From the NCBI GenBank assembly GCA_017640725.1, contig JAEPQB010000001.1:124001-188000 (forward strand): a stretch of DNA of 64,000 bases. The letters are read 5' to 3'. The notes beneath the pieces are model-generated. The model saw only the letters and a list, made by a program, of their open reading frames with translations, was not told the DNA's origin and did no database searches. A program made the translations under genes and the position numbers. Positions within the stretch are counted from its first letter, which is position 1, and every line of letters starts with the position of its first letter. Positions 54,404-63,136 of the stretch are shown in pieces. This stretch comes from Kordiimonadaceae bacterium (GTDB lineage Bacteria; Pseudomonadota; Alphaproteobacteria; Sphingomonadales; Kordiimonadaceae).

Positions 54404-56809
54404 TCAGTAGCTTTTGCCGCCTTCGTTGGCGTCGCCGTATGGCACCCAGATGTTTTTCACTTCCGATCCGCGTTCCATCATGGTGCGGGCGCCAAACTGG
54501 GTTTGGCTGGTGAAGTCGTAGGCTTTGCCGTAATTGAGCCAGGTGCGCTTCATGTTTTCTGCGGCTTCGCGCTCCATGTCGGCGCAGCCGTCGCGGCTGC
54601 CGAAATACCACAGCGCGTCAACACCATAGTGTTTCGCCATAGGCATGGCCATCGCATCACGCTCGCCCGTCACAATATTTACAACACCACCCGGCAGGTC
54701 AGACGTTTCCAGAATTTGGTAGAAGTCGGTCGCCAGGAGCGGATAGCGCTGAGACGGGATGACAACAGCCGTATTGCCCGCCGCAATTGCAAACGCTGTC
54801 AGCGTCACGAACGCCAGAAGCGGCGCCTCGTCAGGGCACACGATACCCAGCGTGCCGATGGATTCATTCATCGCCAGCGCCACACCGCGAATAGGCGGCG
54901 CATGCACAAGGCCATCATGCTTATCTGCCATGGCCGCTGCCGCAAACAAGCGTTCAATCGACAGCTCCACCTCACGGGCCGCTGCTTTTGCAGATGCGCC
55001 GGTAAGCGTGCTCAGACGGTTCTGGAATTCTTCCGCGCGGTAGCCAAGATTTTCAGCAATGTAATACAGGATCTGTGCCTTGGAGTGGCCAGCTACCTTT
55101 GCCCAACCCGCGGCCTTGCCAGCCGCTTCGACAGCATTCCGAATATCTTTGTAGTTACCAGCACCAACAAGGCCCGCGAACACGCCCTTGCTGGTTGCGA
55201 CAGGCACAGAATCACCACCATCCGGCCGCGCCTGTTTGCCACCAATATACATTTTGGCGGTTTGGTCCACAGAATGCAGGCCGCCAGCTTTTGGCATTTT
55301 CACGTCGTCAGGGGCCGCAATCCCAGTCCACTCCTTCAGACCCTTTTCAAACTTGGGCTTCATGTAAGCGAGCATGCCTTCGCGCCCGCCTTCCCGGCCA
55401 AATCCGCTTTCGCGGTAGCCGCCAAAGCCAACGGCTGCGTCAAACATGTTGGTGCCATTCACCCAGATCACACCTGCCTTCAGGGCGGGCGCCACTTCAA
55501 GCGCACGACTGATGCTTTCAGACCAGATGCTGCCCGCGAGACCGTAGCGCGTGTTGTTGGCAAGCCCAACGGCTTCGGACTGGGTACGGAAGGTGATCGC
55601 CGTCAACACAGGCCCAAACACTTCTTCCTTGAAGAGCGTGTTGTCCGTGCCCACGCCTGTCACTAAGGTTGGTGGGAAGAACGAACCTGTCTCTGGCATC
55701 GGGCAGTTGGCCTGGAACACTTCTGCGCCTTCGTCCGCCCCTTGCTTGACCAAGGCTGCAATCCGCTCCTGCTGCACTTTGTCGACAACAGCGCCGATAT
55801 CAATGCATTTATCTAGGCTGTCACCGATGCGAAGTTTGCCCATGCGCTCCTTGAGTTTGGCAAAGAACTTGTCTGCGATGCCTTCTTGCACCAACAGCCG
55901 CGATCCGGCGCAGCACACCTCACCCTGGTTAAACCAGATGGCATCCACGATGCCTTCAACAGCACCATCAAGGTCTGCGTCCTCAAACACAATGAACGGC
56001 GACTTGCCGCCAAGCTCCAGCGTGAGCTTCTTGCCGCTGCCGGCAATTGAACGGCGGATCAATTTGCCAACACCGGTTGAACCGGTGAAAGCAACTTTGT
56101 CAACGTCGGCATCTACGACCATTGAGCCAACATCGCCAGCGCCCGTGACAATATTTACAACACCTTTCGGCAGGCCCGCTTCTTCACAAAGCTCAGCAAA
56201 CATCAGGGCCGTAAGCGAGGTGAACTCAGCCGGTTTCATAACCACTGTGTTACCTGCGGCAAGCGCAGGCGCAATTTTCCATGCCATCATCAGCAGCGGG
56301 AAGTTCCACGGGATCACCTGCCCCGCGACACCTACCGCTTCATGGTCCGGGAACTCTTCATCGAGCAGCTGAGCCCAACCGGCGTGATGGTAGAAATGAC
56401 GCGCCACCAATGGGATATCAATGTCCCGGCTTTCCCGGATCGGCTTGCCGTTATCGAGCGACTCAATAACCGCCAGAATACGACTGTGTTTTTGAACTAG
56501 GCGCGCCAGTGCATACAGGTATCTTGCACGGCCGTGACCGCCCAGCTTTTCCCAGCCACCTTGAGCCGTGCGCGCAGCAGCAACCGCCGCGTCCACATCT
56601 TCCTGACGGGCGGATGTGATGCTCGCGAGTTTTTCGCCCGTTGACGGCGAAAAGGTTTCAAAACTTTTGGCACCATCTGGTTTTACCCAAGCACCATTGA
56701 TAAAGAGACCAAAATGATGATCGTGGCCAGCCAGCCATTTGTCGGCATTGGCACGACTTTCAAGGGCAGGTCCATAATCCATGGAATCAAACTTTTCGCT
56801 AACGCTCAT
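54404..56809 (-). CDS. ALDH16-type aldehyde dehydrogenase (tandem domains)
   Basis: An 801-residue protein. Residues 1 to about 490 form a complete aldehyde dehydrogenase with the Glu motif LELGGKSP and NQGEVCCAGSR containing the catalytic Cys (C299). Residues about 510-801 repeat only part of the fold (SIGTLGIVCPDEAPLLAF, PGGVVNIVTGERDAMAM) and lack a second catalytic Cys. This one-and-a-half layout is that of the ALDH16 family. AGGGGGC precedes the ATG, ten bases after deoC. The neighbouring aldolase makes acetaldehyde, a likely substrate, oxidised to acetate with NAD. Confidence 0.92.
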   Translation of the reverse strand: MSVSEKFDSMDYGPALESRANADKWLAGHDHHFGLFINGAWVKPDGAKSFETFSPSTGEKLASITSARQEDVDAAVAAARTAQGGWEKLGGHGRARYLYALARLVQKHSRILAVIESLDNGKPIRESRDIDIPLVARHFYHHAGWAQLLDEEFPDHEAVGVAGQVIPWNFPLLMMAWKIAPALAAGNTVVMKPAEFTSLTALMFAELCEEAGLPKGVVNIVTGAGDVGSMVVDADVDKVAFTGSTGVGKLIRRSIAGSGKKLTLELGGKSPFIVFEDADLDGAVEGIVDAIWFNQGEVCCAGSRLLVQEGIADKFFAKLKERMGKLRIGDSLDKCIDIGAVVDKVQQERIAALVKQGADEGAEVFQANCPMPETGSFFPPTLVTGVGTDNTLFKEEVFGPVLTAITFRTQSEAVGLANNTRYGLAGSIWSESISRALEVAPALKAGVIWVNGTNMFDAAVGFGGYRESGFGREGGREGMLAYMKPKFEKGLKEWTGIAAPDDVKMPKAGGLHSVDQTAKMYIGGKQARPDGGDSVPVATSKGVFAGLVGAGNYKDIRNAVEAAGKAAGWAKVAGHSKAQILYYIAENLGYRAEEFQNRLSTLTGASAKAAAREVELSIERLFAAAAMADKHDGLVHAPPIRGVALAMNESIGTLGIVCPDEAPLLAFVTLTAFAIAAGNTAVVIPSQRYPLLATDFYQILETSDLPGGVVNIVTGERDAMAMPMAKHYGVDALWYFGSRDGCADMEREAAENMKRTWLNYGKAYDFTSQTQFGARTMMERGSEVKNIWVPYGDANEGGKSY

Positions 56810-56818
56810 TGTCGCCCC

Positions 56819-57775
56819 CTAACCCATCGGATGCCTGTAACCAACCGAATACGACCCGGTGGCATGATACTCTAATTGACGCTCCAGATCACCCAAAAGG
56901 CTGGAAGCGCCGAAACGGAATAACTCTGGCTCAAGCCAATCACGGCCAAGCTCTTCTTTGAGAAGCGCAAGATACAGAACTGCGTCTTTTGCGGTTTTGA
57001 TGCCGCCGGCCGGTTTGTAACCCACCTGCTGGCCAGTGCGTTCGTAAAACTCTCTGATCTGGCGGATCATCACGAGGGACACAGGCAGAGTTGCATTCAC
57101 GCCTTCCATGCCTGTGGACGTTTTGATGAAGTCTGACCCGGCCATCATGGCAACCATAGATGCTTTGCCCACCTGGGTAAGGTTGCCGTGCTCGCCCGTT
57201 GCGAGAATGGTTTTCATCAACGCTGGGCCGCAGGCCTCTTTGAACGCCTTCACTTCGTCGTAAAGCGCTTCCCAGTTGCCTGTCAGAACATGACCACGCG
57301 TGACGACGATATCAATCTCGCCAGCGCCCGCAGCAACAGAGCGTTTAATTTCCTCAAGCCGCGTTTCAAACGGTGCCAAACCCGCTGGAAAGCCAGTGGA
57401 CACAGCGGCCACAGGCACGCCGGAACCGTTCAGGGTGCCAACTGCTGTCTCCACCATTTCGTGGTACACACACACCGCGCCCGTGGTGAGACGCATATCG
57501 CCCATGCCAAATTTCTCCAGCACATCGCGCCGCACTGGCTGCTTTGCTTTCCCGCACAGGCGCTGCACGCGCCCTGGCGTGTCATCGCCCGCGAGGGTCG
57601 TTAGATCGATGCAGCTAACGGCCTTGAGCATGAATGCGATCTGGCTGTCTTTTTTGACAGCGCGCCGACCGCCGAGTGTGGCGGTTCTGCGCTCGACCGC
57701 ACTCTTGTTAATCCGAATGCCGTCCAGCCAATCCGCGTGGAAAGCAGTGCCTCGGTTTACCAGCGTTTCAGTCAC
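56819..57775 (-). CDS. deoC: Deoxyribose-phosphate aldolase
   Basis: A 318-residue class I aldolase of the longer form. It cleaves deoxyribose-5-phosphate to glyceraldehyde-3-phosphate and acetaldehyde. DFIKTSTGMEG holds the Schiff-base Lys, and GYKPAGGIKTAKDA the second active-site Lys. VSTGFPAG and EIDIVVTRG are also typical. It starts at GTG 57775. A RutR-like box overlaps the likely -35 element 47-62 bases upstream. Co-transcribed with the ALDH16 gene. Confidence 0.96.
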   Translation of the reverse strand: MTETLVNRGTAFHADWLDGIRINKSAVERRTATLGGRRAVKKDSQIAFMLKAVSCIDLTTLAGDDTPGRVQRLCGKAKQPVRRDVLEKFGMGDMRLTTGAVCVYHEMVETAVGTLNGSGVPVAAVSTGFPAGLAPFETRLEEIKRSVAAGAGEIDIVVTRGHVLTGNWEALYDEVKAFKEACGPALMKTILATGEHGNLTQVGKASMVAMMAGSDFIKTSTGMEGVNATLPVSLVMIRQIREFYERTGQQVGYKPAGGIKTAKDAVLYLALLKEELGRDWLEPELFRFGASSLLGDLERQLEYHATGSYSVGYRHPMG

Positions 57776-57821
57776 GATTGTCCCGTCCTGTCTATGCGTT
57801 TAGGGTGCATAAACCCTATTA

Positions 57822-57837
57822 TTGACCTTTTGGTCAA
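57822..57837. promoter_or_regulatory. RutR-like box on the deoC promoter
   Basis: TTGACC-tttt-GGTCAA. On the minus strand the box begins TTGACC, followed by a 17-base spacer and GTTTAT, a plausible -35/-10 pair. A bound repressor would block it. It matches the published RutR box TTGACCAnnTGGTCAA at all but one of the defined positions. Confidence 0.78.
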
Positions 57838-57845
57838 GATTTGTT

Positions 57846-59453
57846 TTAGTTCTGAGCCTCGTTTTTGCTCAGGTTGAAGCCGATCAGCATCAGTCCAGCG
57901 ATCAGATAGCCGGCCGCCAACCGAAGTGGCAACACCTCAAGACCGCCCAAGTCGCCAATGGCCCAAGGCACGTACATGCCGCCAGTGGGTGCGACGGAAT
58001 GGATGATACCAAATGCGGTGCACAATGCGGCAACAAATGCGGCCGCAGCAGCTCTTGGCAACCGTCTGTCGATGATCCACACGATCATAGCACCCCAAAT
58101 GATACTTGTCAGAATGTACCCCTTTGACATCGCGCCCATGAGCTGGAAACCGGCGACCCATTCGCTTGCCAAGCCTTGCTGTACTGTTGCTTCCAGCCGG
58201 CCATAGAGGTCGGAGAGTTTTGTGAAAGTATAGTTCAGTACACCCGGAATGATTGCGAACAAAAGGGCAGGTGCGTGGCGAACTTCGCCGCCGGTGAATG
58301 CGAGACGCATGATGTCACATGCGACCACAACCAGGATGGGCTTCAGAACTGCTGCCGGGATCATTTGCGACGCCAAAGCGATAACACCCAAAAAGCCGCC
58401 AACAACAATCACGCTGACCGCACCGATAGCATAATTGGTGCGCGCTCCCATACGTTTATAGGTAGCATGACCAAAATACGGTGTGGTTTGCACAACGCCC
58501 CCAAATAGAGCACTGACAGCGGTCGCGAGAGAATCGATCCGAACCACCTTACTGGCGTCGTAGGTATCGCCGATCACCCGCGCGCCGGCGATCACATTGA
58601 CGCTGCTGGCCGCAATCAAAATCGCAAATGGCAGGATGATGCCAAGGTAATTGGTGACGTCACCAAAAAGAGATATAGGCCCCAACAGGCTGGGAGATGG
58701 AAGCGCCGCCACAAGTTCTGGCGCCTCTTTTACAATATAATTGTTGCCGGCGGCTGCGAACGCGAGAATGTAATAGAGCATCGTGCCGCCCACAATGGCG
58801 ATAACCGCCCCTGGCATGCTGAAAGGGAGCCGGTGGCCAGCGATAAGCGCGTAGGCCATCACGATCAGCGATACAATGCCAACCTCCGGCAGTTCAAATA
58901 CGCCGAATATAGCCTCGGCACCGAGCCAAACGGTTGCAATCCCTGCCATTGCGCCAATCATCGCCATGGGCGGTAACTCTTTTTGCATGCGCACCGCCAC
59001 GAAGGATAGGGCGAACTTTATGAACGCCATCCAAAGCGTGCCGGCCATGCCGATCACCCATGCTTTTTCAGCTGCGGCAACAGTCCCTAAACTCTCAACA
59101 TTGGCGAGATAAACTGGACCAAGAATGAAGAAGCACATGCCAAAAACCGTCGGCAAATCAATACCCAGCGGGATTGAAGTAATGGCTTCATTACCGGTTT
59201 CTTTGGCAGTTTTTTTGGCAAACCAGATGAACATACCATTGCCGACCAGCAGGCCCGCAAGTGCACCTGGAATGACTTTTCCGAACACAACTTCCACAGG
59301 AAACTGGAATGCACCGAGCAGTATGCCCGCAAGCACAAACATATTAACCACGGCATCAAGGAAGAAGGCAAAACCAGCATTGATATCAGCCGCCATTTGC
59401 GACGAAGGCGGGGCGGCATCGGCAAACGCGTTTGCTGGCTGTTGTTCTGACAT
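57846..59453 (-). CDS. NCS2-type nucleobase permease
   Basis: A 535-residue permease with about 12-14 helices. GVVQTTPYFGHATYKRMGARTNYAIGAVS is close to the AzgA/NCS2 motif region, and GNGMFIWFAKKTAKETGNEAITSIPLGID is an early loop typical of this branch. The substrate is probably a purine or uracil, in line with the neighbours. GGGGAG precedes the ATG. It lies between the adenosine deaminase and deoC genes on the same strand. Confidence 0.86.
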   Translation of the reverse strand: MSEQQPANAFADAAPPSSQMAADINAGFAFFLDAVVNMFVLAGILLGAFQFPVEVVFGKVIPGALAGLLVGNGMFIWFAKKTAKETGNEAITSIPLGIDLPTVFGMCFFILGPVYLANVESLGTVAAAEKAWVIGMAGTLWMAFIKFALSFVAVRMQKELPPMAMIGAMAGIATVWLGAEAIFGVFELPEVGIVSLIVMAYALIAGHRLPFSMPGAVIAIVGGTMLYYILAFAAAGNNYIVKEAPELVAALPSPSLLGPISLFGDVTNYLGIILPFAILIAASSVNVIAGARVIGDTYDASKVVRIDSLATAVSALFGGVVQTTPYFGHATYKRMGARTNYAIGAVSVIVVGGFLGVIALASQMIPAAVLKPILVVVACDIMRLAFTGGEVRHAPALLFAIIPGVLNYTFTKLSDLYGRLEATVQQGLASEWVAGFQLMGAMSKGYILTSIIWGAMIVWIIDRRLPRAAAAAFVAALCTAFGIIHSVAPTGGMYVPWAIGDLGGLEVLPLRLAAGYLIAGLMLIGFNLSKNEAQN

Positions 59454-59523
59454 AGTTTTCTCCCCTGCCCTTCCTCGAGGCTTATTTGCTTTTGGCTATT
59501 CGAATTAGCCCCACCGGCACGAC

Positions 59524-61071
59524 CTAGTTAAACGAATTTCGCCGGCGTTCTGGCACTTTCAGGTCAGCCTCAAATTCCCGGAATTTTTCTTCTAGTTTCC
59601 ACTGCAAACGGGCTTTATCGCTTCTGTCCAGCATGGTTTGGCAAGCGTCCCCTGCTTGTTGGCCGGTTTCCAAGTCACTTAGACACGCAGGCATACCCCA
59701 AAGGCTATCGCCGTCAAGAAAACTGTAGGTCAACGAGTTTCTGGACACATGCCGAAGCTCGAAATACGGCACGCGGTAGCTTCGTGCAAGCCTCATGTAT
59801 TCATGGGTCAAATCGATCCGCGAAACACCTTCATCATCTGTGCTGACGGTGTATGGCACTTCCATATCGCGGTAAAGCTGAAGCGGATGTTCATCTCCGG
59901 TTACGCCCAAAATGGTGTCATTGCTGGTCAGGTTGATTTCCACGAGAATTTCTTCTTCCGCCATTTTTTGAACCAGTTGCTCATGGTTGTCTTCGTACCC
60001 TATGGCAACGCCGTGACCAATCCGTTTTGCATGGCCGATTTCGATCGCCTCCCGAATATGGAAACGAAGCTGTTTTGGACGCACCAAACCAATCGTCAGT
60101 TCACCGGCGTGAAGCGTAATATTTTGCTCACCGCGATTGGTGTAAAGATGATCAATCATGCGCATGTGCTGGGTATAGTCTCGCAATGCTAGGAAACCAT
60201 CTTCTGGCGCAACAAGATTGAGACCAACTACCTTTGGTGTTTTCTCCATCACCGCCCAACCCAAAATGATCTGCGCATAAACAACCGCCGGATCAAACTC
60301 CCTAACCACCTGATGTAGGAAGCGGATTTCCACTTCGCAACCTGGTTCTGGCGTGCCGCTGCCACAAGCCAGCAGCTCTCTTTTTCGCGTTTCTGCATAG
60401 GCAAGCTGGAGTTGGATATGCTCAACAAGTGCCTCAAGCTGATCGCCAAACGGGCTCGCCATAAGGGTTTGATAGTCTGCTGCGGGATCACCAGTTAGCT
60501 CAATGCCTCCAACCAACGGGAAAAGCTGTGGCAAGACAACCGTTTCCATCAATTCGAGGTAGAGTACATTCTGTTTGCCTGCCCGGTTGGCGACTGCCGC
60601 AAGCTGGTCGCCGAACCGCTCTGGCTTCGCAGCAATTTTGGCAAAGGTTCCAAAAAACTGATTGTGCCCGGACCAGCCGTTAGTAGGCACATAACTTCTT
60701 GTACTTAAAGCATTTATCAGGTCAAGACGATAGGGTTCAAACGCCTGTGCCTCGGCAGCAGTAATCCAGCCGCTGGCGTCGCATGTGCCGCCCTCTGGGA
60801 ACCGCAGTGCCGGTACTTCCATGTCTGCGCACAGGCCATCTTCTGCAGCCCATTCCAGCCAGGTTTCGGCATAGATTGCGCCGCGCAGATGGGTATGGAT
60901 GTCACCCCCTTTTGGCATCGCTTCAAATGCTTGGCGACCGCGGCCGTTATCCAGATGCCAATAAAGTGCGGTGCCTGCAACGCGCGCAACACGGTCCCCC
61001 TGGTCTTGTGCCACTGACGGCAACGACCAAAGCGCCATCAAAACGCACGTAAGTCTGGCAAAAAATCGCAT
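59524..61071 (-). CDS. Exported adenosine deaminase family protein
   Basis: A 515-residue protein from ATG 61071 (a TTG two codons earlier is possible), with a signal peptide ending near SVAQ. GGDIHTHLRGA carries the zinc His pair (H59, H61). LHAGE, RIGHGVAIG and STDDEGVSR carry the remaining zinc and catalytic residues. The size and secretion resemble the ADGF-type deaminases more than the cytoplasmic 330-residue enzyme. It would convert adenosine to inosine outside the cytoplasm, upstream of uptake and PunA. Confidence 0.92.
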   Translation of the reverse strand: MRFFARLTCVLMALWSLPSVAQDQGDRVARVAGTALYWHLDNGRGRQAFEAMPKGGDIHTHLRGAIYAETWLEWAAEDGLCADMEVPALRFPEGGTCDASGWITAAEAQAFEPYRLDLINALSTRSYVPTNGWSGHNQFFGTFAKIAAKPERFGDQLAAVANRAGKQNVLYLELMETVVLPQLFPLVGGIELTGDPAADYQTLMASPFGDQLEALVEHIQLQLAYAETRKRELLACGSGTPEPGCEVEIRFLHQVVREFDPAVVYAQIILGWAVMEKTPKVVGLNLVAPEDGFLALRDYTQHMRMIDHLYTNRGEQNITLHAGELTIGLVRPKQLRFHIREAIEIGHAKRIGHGVAIGYEDNHEQLVQKMAEEEILVEINLTSNDTILGVTGDEHPLQLYRDMEVPYTVSTDDEGVSRIDLTHEYMRLARSYRVPYFELRHVSRNSLTYSFLDGDSLWGMPACLSDLETGQQAGDACQTMLDRSDKARLQWKLEEKFREFEADLKVPERRRNSFN

Positions 61072-61195
61072 GAACAATTTCCCAAGCTTGCCAACAAAGT
61101 CGGTCTTTTCTAGTGTCCCTCAACAGGTGAGTCTGTCCCCACAGGGGAGCAACCCTACCCGAGCCAAAGCAAAAAGAACATAGGGCAAATCATCC

Positions 61196-61783
61196 ATGGC
61201 CAAGCTGTATTTTTATTATTCCGCGATGAATGCGGGAAAATCCACCACGCTTTTGCAGTCTAGCTTCAACTACGAAGAACGGGGCATGCAAACGATGTTG
61301 TTCACAGCGGCCATAGATGATCGTTACGATGTCGGAACGATATCATCGCGCCTCGGCATAAAAAAAGAAGCCACTTTGTTCGAAAAAGGTAAAAATCTGC
61401 GCGAAATAGTGGAAAAAGAGCACAAAAAAAGGAATTTGAGCTGCGTGTTAATTGATGAATCGCAGTTTTTGACAAAAGAGCATGTTTTTCAGCTCGCGAG
61501 CGTTGTCGATGACCTTTCAATACCTGTTTTGTGCTACGGGCTGCGCACAGATTTCCAAGCCAACCTTTTTGAGGGAAGCAAATGGCTCTTGGCAATCTCT
61601 GATGAAATTCATGAGCTCAAAACCATTTGCCCGAGCGGGAAAAAAGCAACCATGAACCTGCGCATTGACGAGCACGGCAACGCGGTCAAAGTTGGCGCCT
61701 CTATCGAAATTGGTGGCAATGATCGCTATATCGCCCTCAGCCGCAAAGAGTTTATGGAAAGACTGCGCGCCGCCGAAAAATAA
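61196..61783 (+). CDS. tdk: Thymidine kinase (type II) with degenerate zinc site
   Basis: A 195-residue kinase that phosphorylates thymidine and deoxyuridine. Walker A is SAMNAGKST (residues 9-17), the catalytic Glu is in IDESQF (E88), and the lasso region is [18 protein letters not shown]. The zinc ribbon that most relatives carry is largely lost. Only C145 remains; the usual Cys at 148 is Gly, the later Cys is Ser182, and the His three residues on is Glu185. It is divergent from the adenosine deaminase gene. Confidence 0.94.
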   Translation: MAKLYFYYSAMNAGKSTTLLQSSFNYEERGMQTMLFTAAIDDRYDVGTISSRLGIKKEATLFEKGKNLREIVEKEHKKRNLSCVLIDESQFLTKEHVFQLASVVDDLSIPVLCYGLRTDFQANLFEGSKWLLAISDEIHELKTICPSGKKATMNLRIDEHGNAVKVGASIEIGGNDRYIALSRKEFMERLRAAEK

Positions 61784-61792
61784 GCCGTCGAC

Positions 61793-62518
61793 TCAGACGG
61801 TTTTTTTGCGACGGGCTCCCGGCCAAAACCGGAAATAAAGCAAAACCACACCCATTAGCACAAACAGGGTTGAGGTAAGCGTGGTGATGATCAGAAGCGG
61901 ATGATTGAAATCCTCGCGCTCGTCATAATCCATGATGTGAAGCATCCAGAAAAAATCGAACACCCGCCAGTAATCATTGCGGCGTGCCAGCACACGCCCG
62001 GTGTCAGGAGAGATGTAAATCCGGGTGCCGTCCGGGTCATCCAAATTAACCCGCCACACGGGTAGCGAACGACGAAAATCGCCCGGCTCTTCCGTAATCC
62101 AATCTACCGACATCACAGAAACATCAATATTTTCAGTGCGATAGTCAAAGTCAAGGAGTGCAACCTGTTCGGCTAGCTCCGCTCCGATTGGCGACAATAG
62201 GCTGCCAGTAGCTCCAGAATAAAGTTGTGTCTTGCCTGCCCCGTCAGTTACCTGCAAAACACGGCCTCCGGCAAGTGTGCGTGCCGAAATCTGCCGGGCA
62301 TCCGCAACGTTTATGTGAGGCAATACAGCTTGCAATTCATCGCTGCTAAAGGAAACCGGTGCCTGTTCCGCCATGGAGCGTTCGCCGCGCACCAGGTCGA
62401 GTGGCAGCACGGTCATCACCAATCCACCCACAAACCAGAATATAATCTGAAGCCCTACCAGAAGGCCCATCCAGTTGTGGAGCGAAAGTGCCAATCGCCT
62501 GATGTTATTTGATTTCAC
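61793..62518 (-). CDS. PepSY-domain membrane protein
   Basis: Started at GTG 62518 behind AAGGAT, giving 241 residues; the longer frame upstream is rejected. An N-terminal helix RLALSLHNWMGLLVGLQIIFWFVGGL has the His typical of PepSY_TM proteins. A periplasmic PepSY-like region (WRVNLDDPDGTRIYISPDTGRVLARRNDYWRVFDFFWMLH) follows, then a C-terminal membrane helix and an Arg/Lys tail. Such proteins are linked to iron/heme or copper handling. The neighbouring His/Cys-rich protein suggests a metal context. Confidence 0.85.
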   Translation of the reverse strand: MKSNNIRRLALSLHNWMGLLVGLQIIFWFVGGLVMTVLPLDLVRGERSMAEQAPVSFSSDELQAVLPHINVADARQISARTLAGGRVLQVTDGAGKTQLYSGATGSLLSPIGAELAEQVALLDFDYRTENIDVSVMSVDWITEEPGDFRRSLPVWRVNLDDPDGTRIYISPDTGRVLARRNDYWRVFDFFWMLHIMDYDEREDFNHPLLIITTLTSTLFVLMGVVLLYFRFWPGARRKKTV

Positions 62519-62677
62519 AGACTTGTATCCTTGAGTGATTGGAATGCAGCAAAAGCGATGAACCGTTAGATAGCGTCGATAATCGAATTTGTCAGCTATG
62601 GTATACAGTTTCTTTTTAATGTAGCATTCTGGTTGGTGTCTGATGCTCGACCAGGGCAATCGGACAGGGGGCCAGTT

Positions 62678-62983
62678 ATGACACAAGCATTTGTCAGAAC
62701 AACATGGATGCGCGCTGCTAGTTTGGCGGCGCTGCTTGCCTGGTTCCTTTTGCTGGGTCAGACCATTGTTCACGCAGACCACGGCGACCACTCCAGCACA
62801 GCCGCGCACCAGTGTGTTGCTTGTTCTTTCAGTGGTCTCGAAGGTGACCTATTCCCCCCGGCTAAGCCAGCAAACACAAACGTGCCGGCGCAATCATTGG
62901 CTGCCAAACGGCATGACCCAATCGAAGTGCCTGTATCTGGAGACCACCGTAAGCCCGCCACGCGCGCGCCGCCTCGTTCTTAA
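62678..62983 (+). CDS. Small exported His/Cys protein (DUF2946-like)
   Basis: A 101-residue protein from ATG 62678 behind AGGGGG, with a signal or anchor helix (residues about 12-30). It is followed by HADHGDHSSTAAHQCVACSF, a cluster of His and a CVAC pair that could bind a metal. The pattern recalls the DUF2946 group of copper-linked proteins. The rest is Pro/Ala-rich. It is divergent from the PepSY gene and precedes the ABC export operon by 153 bases. Confidence 0.65.
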   Translation: MTQAFVRTTWMRAASLAALLAWFLLLGQTIVHADHGDHSSTAAHQCVACSFSGLEGDLFPPAKPANTNVPAQSLAAKRHDPIEVPVSGDHRKPATRAPPRS

Positions 62984-63136
62984 GCGCGGACGTCTCCATC
63001 AGGGCATAGTTGCTCTCTGTGAACACAACTTCACACTGACCAATATCCTCTCATTCTCTGTTCGCGCTTCTTTCCGCAGATCTTCCGCACGAAGCCACCT
63101 GCCACCGAACAACGGAACGAAATAAAGGGGACCACC

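Noticed and set aside
54503-55666. A 387-residue plus-strand open frame
   Set aside because: It is antisense to the ALDH16 gene, whose motifs are intact, and its composition is that of a shadow frame.
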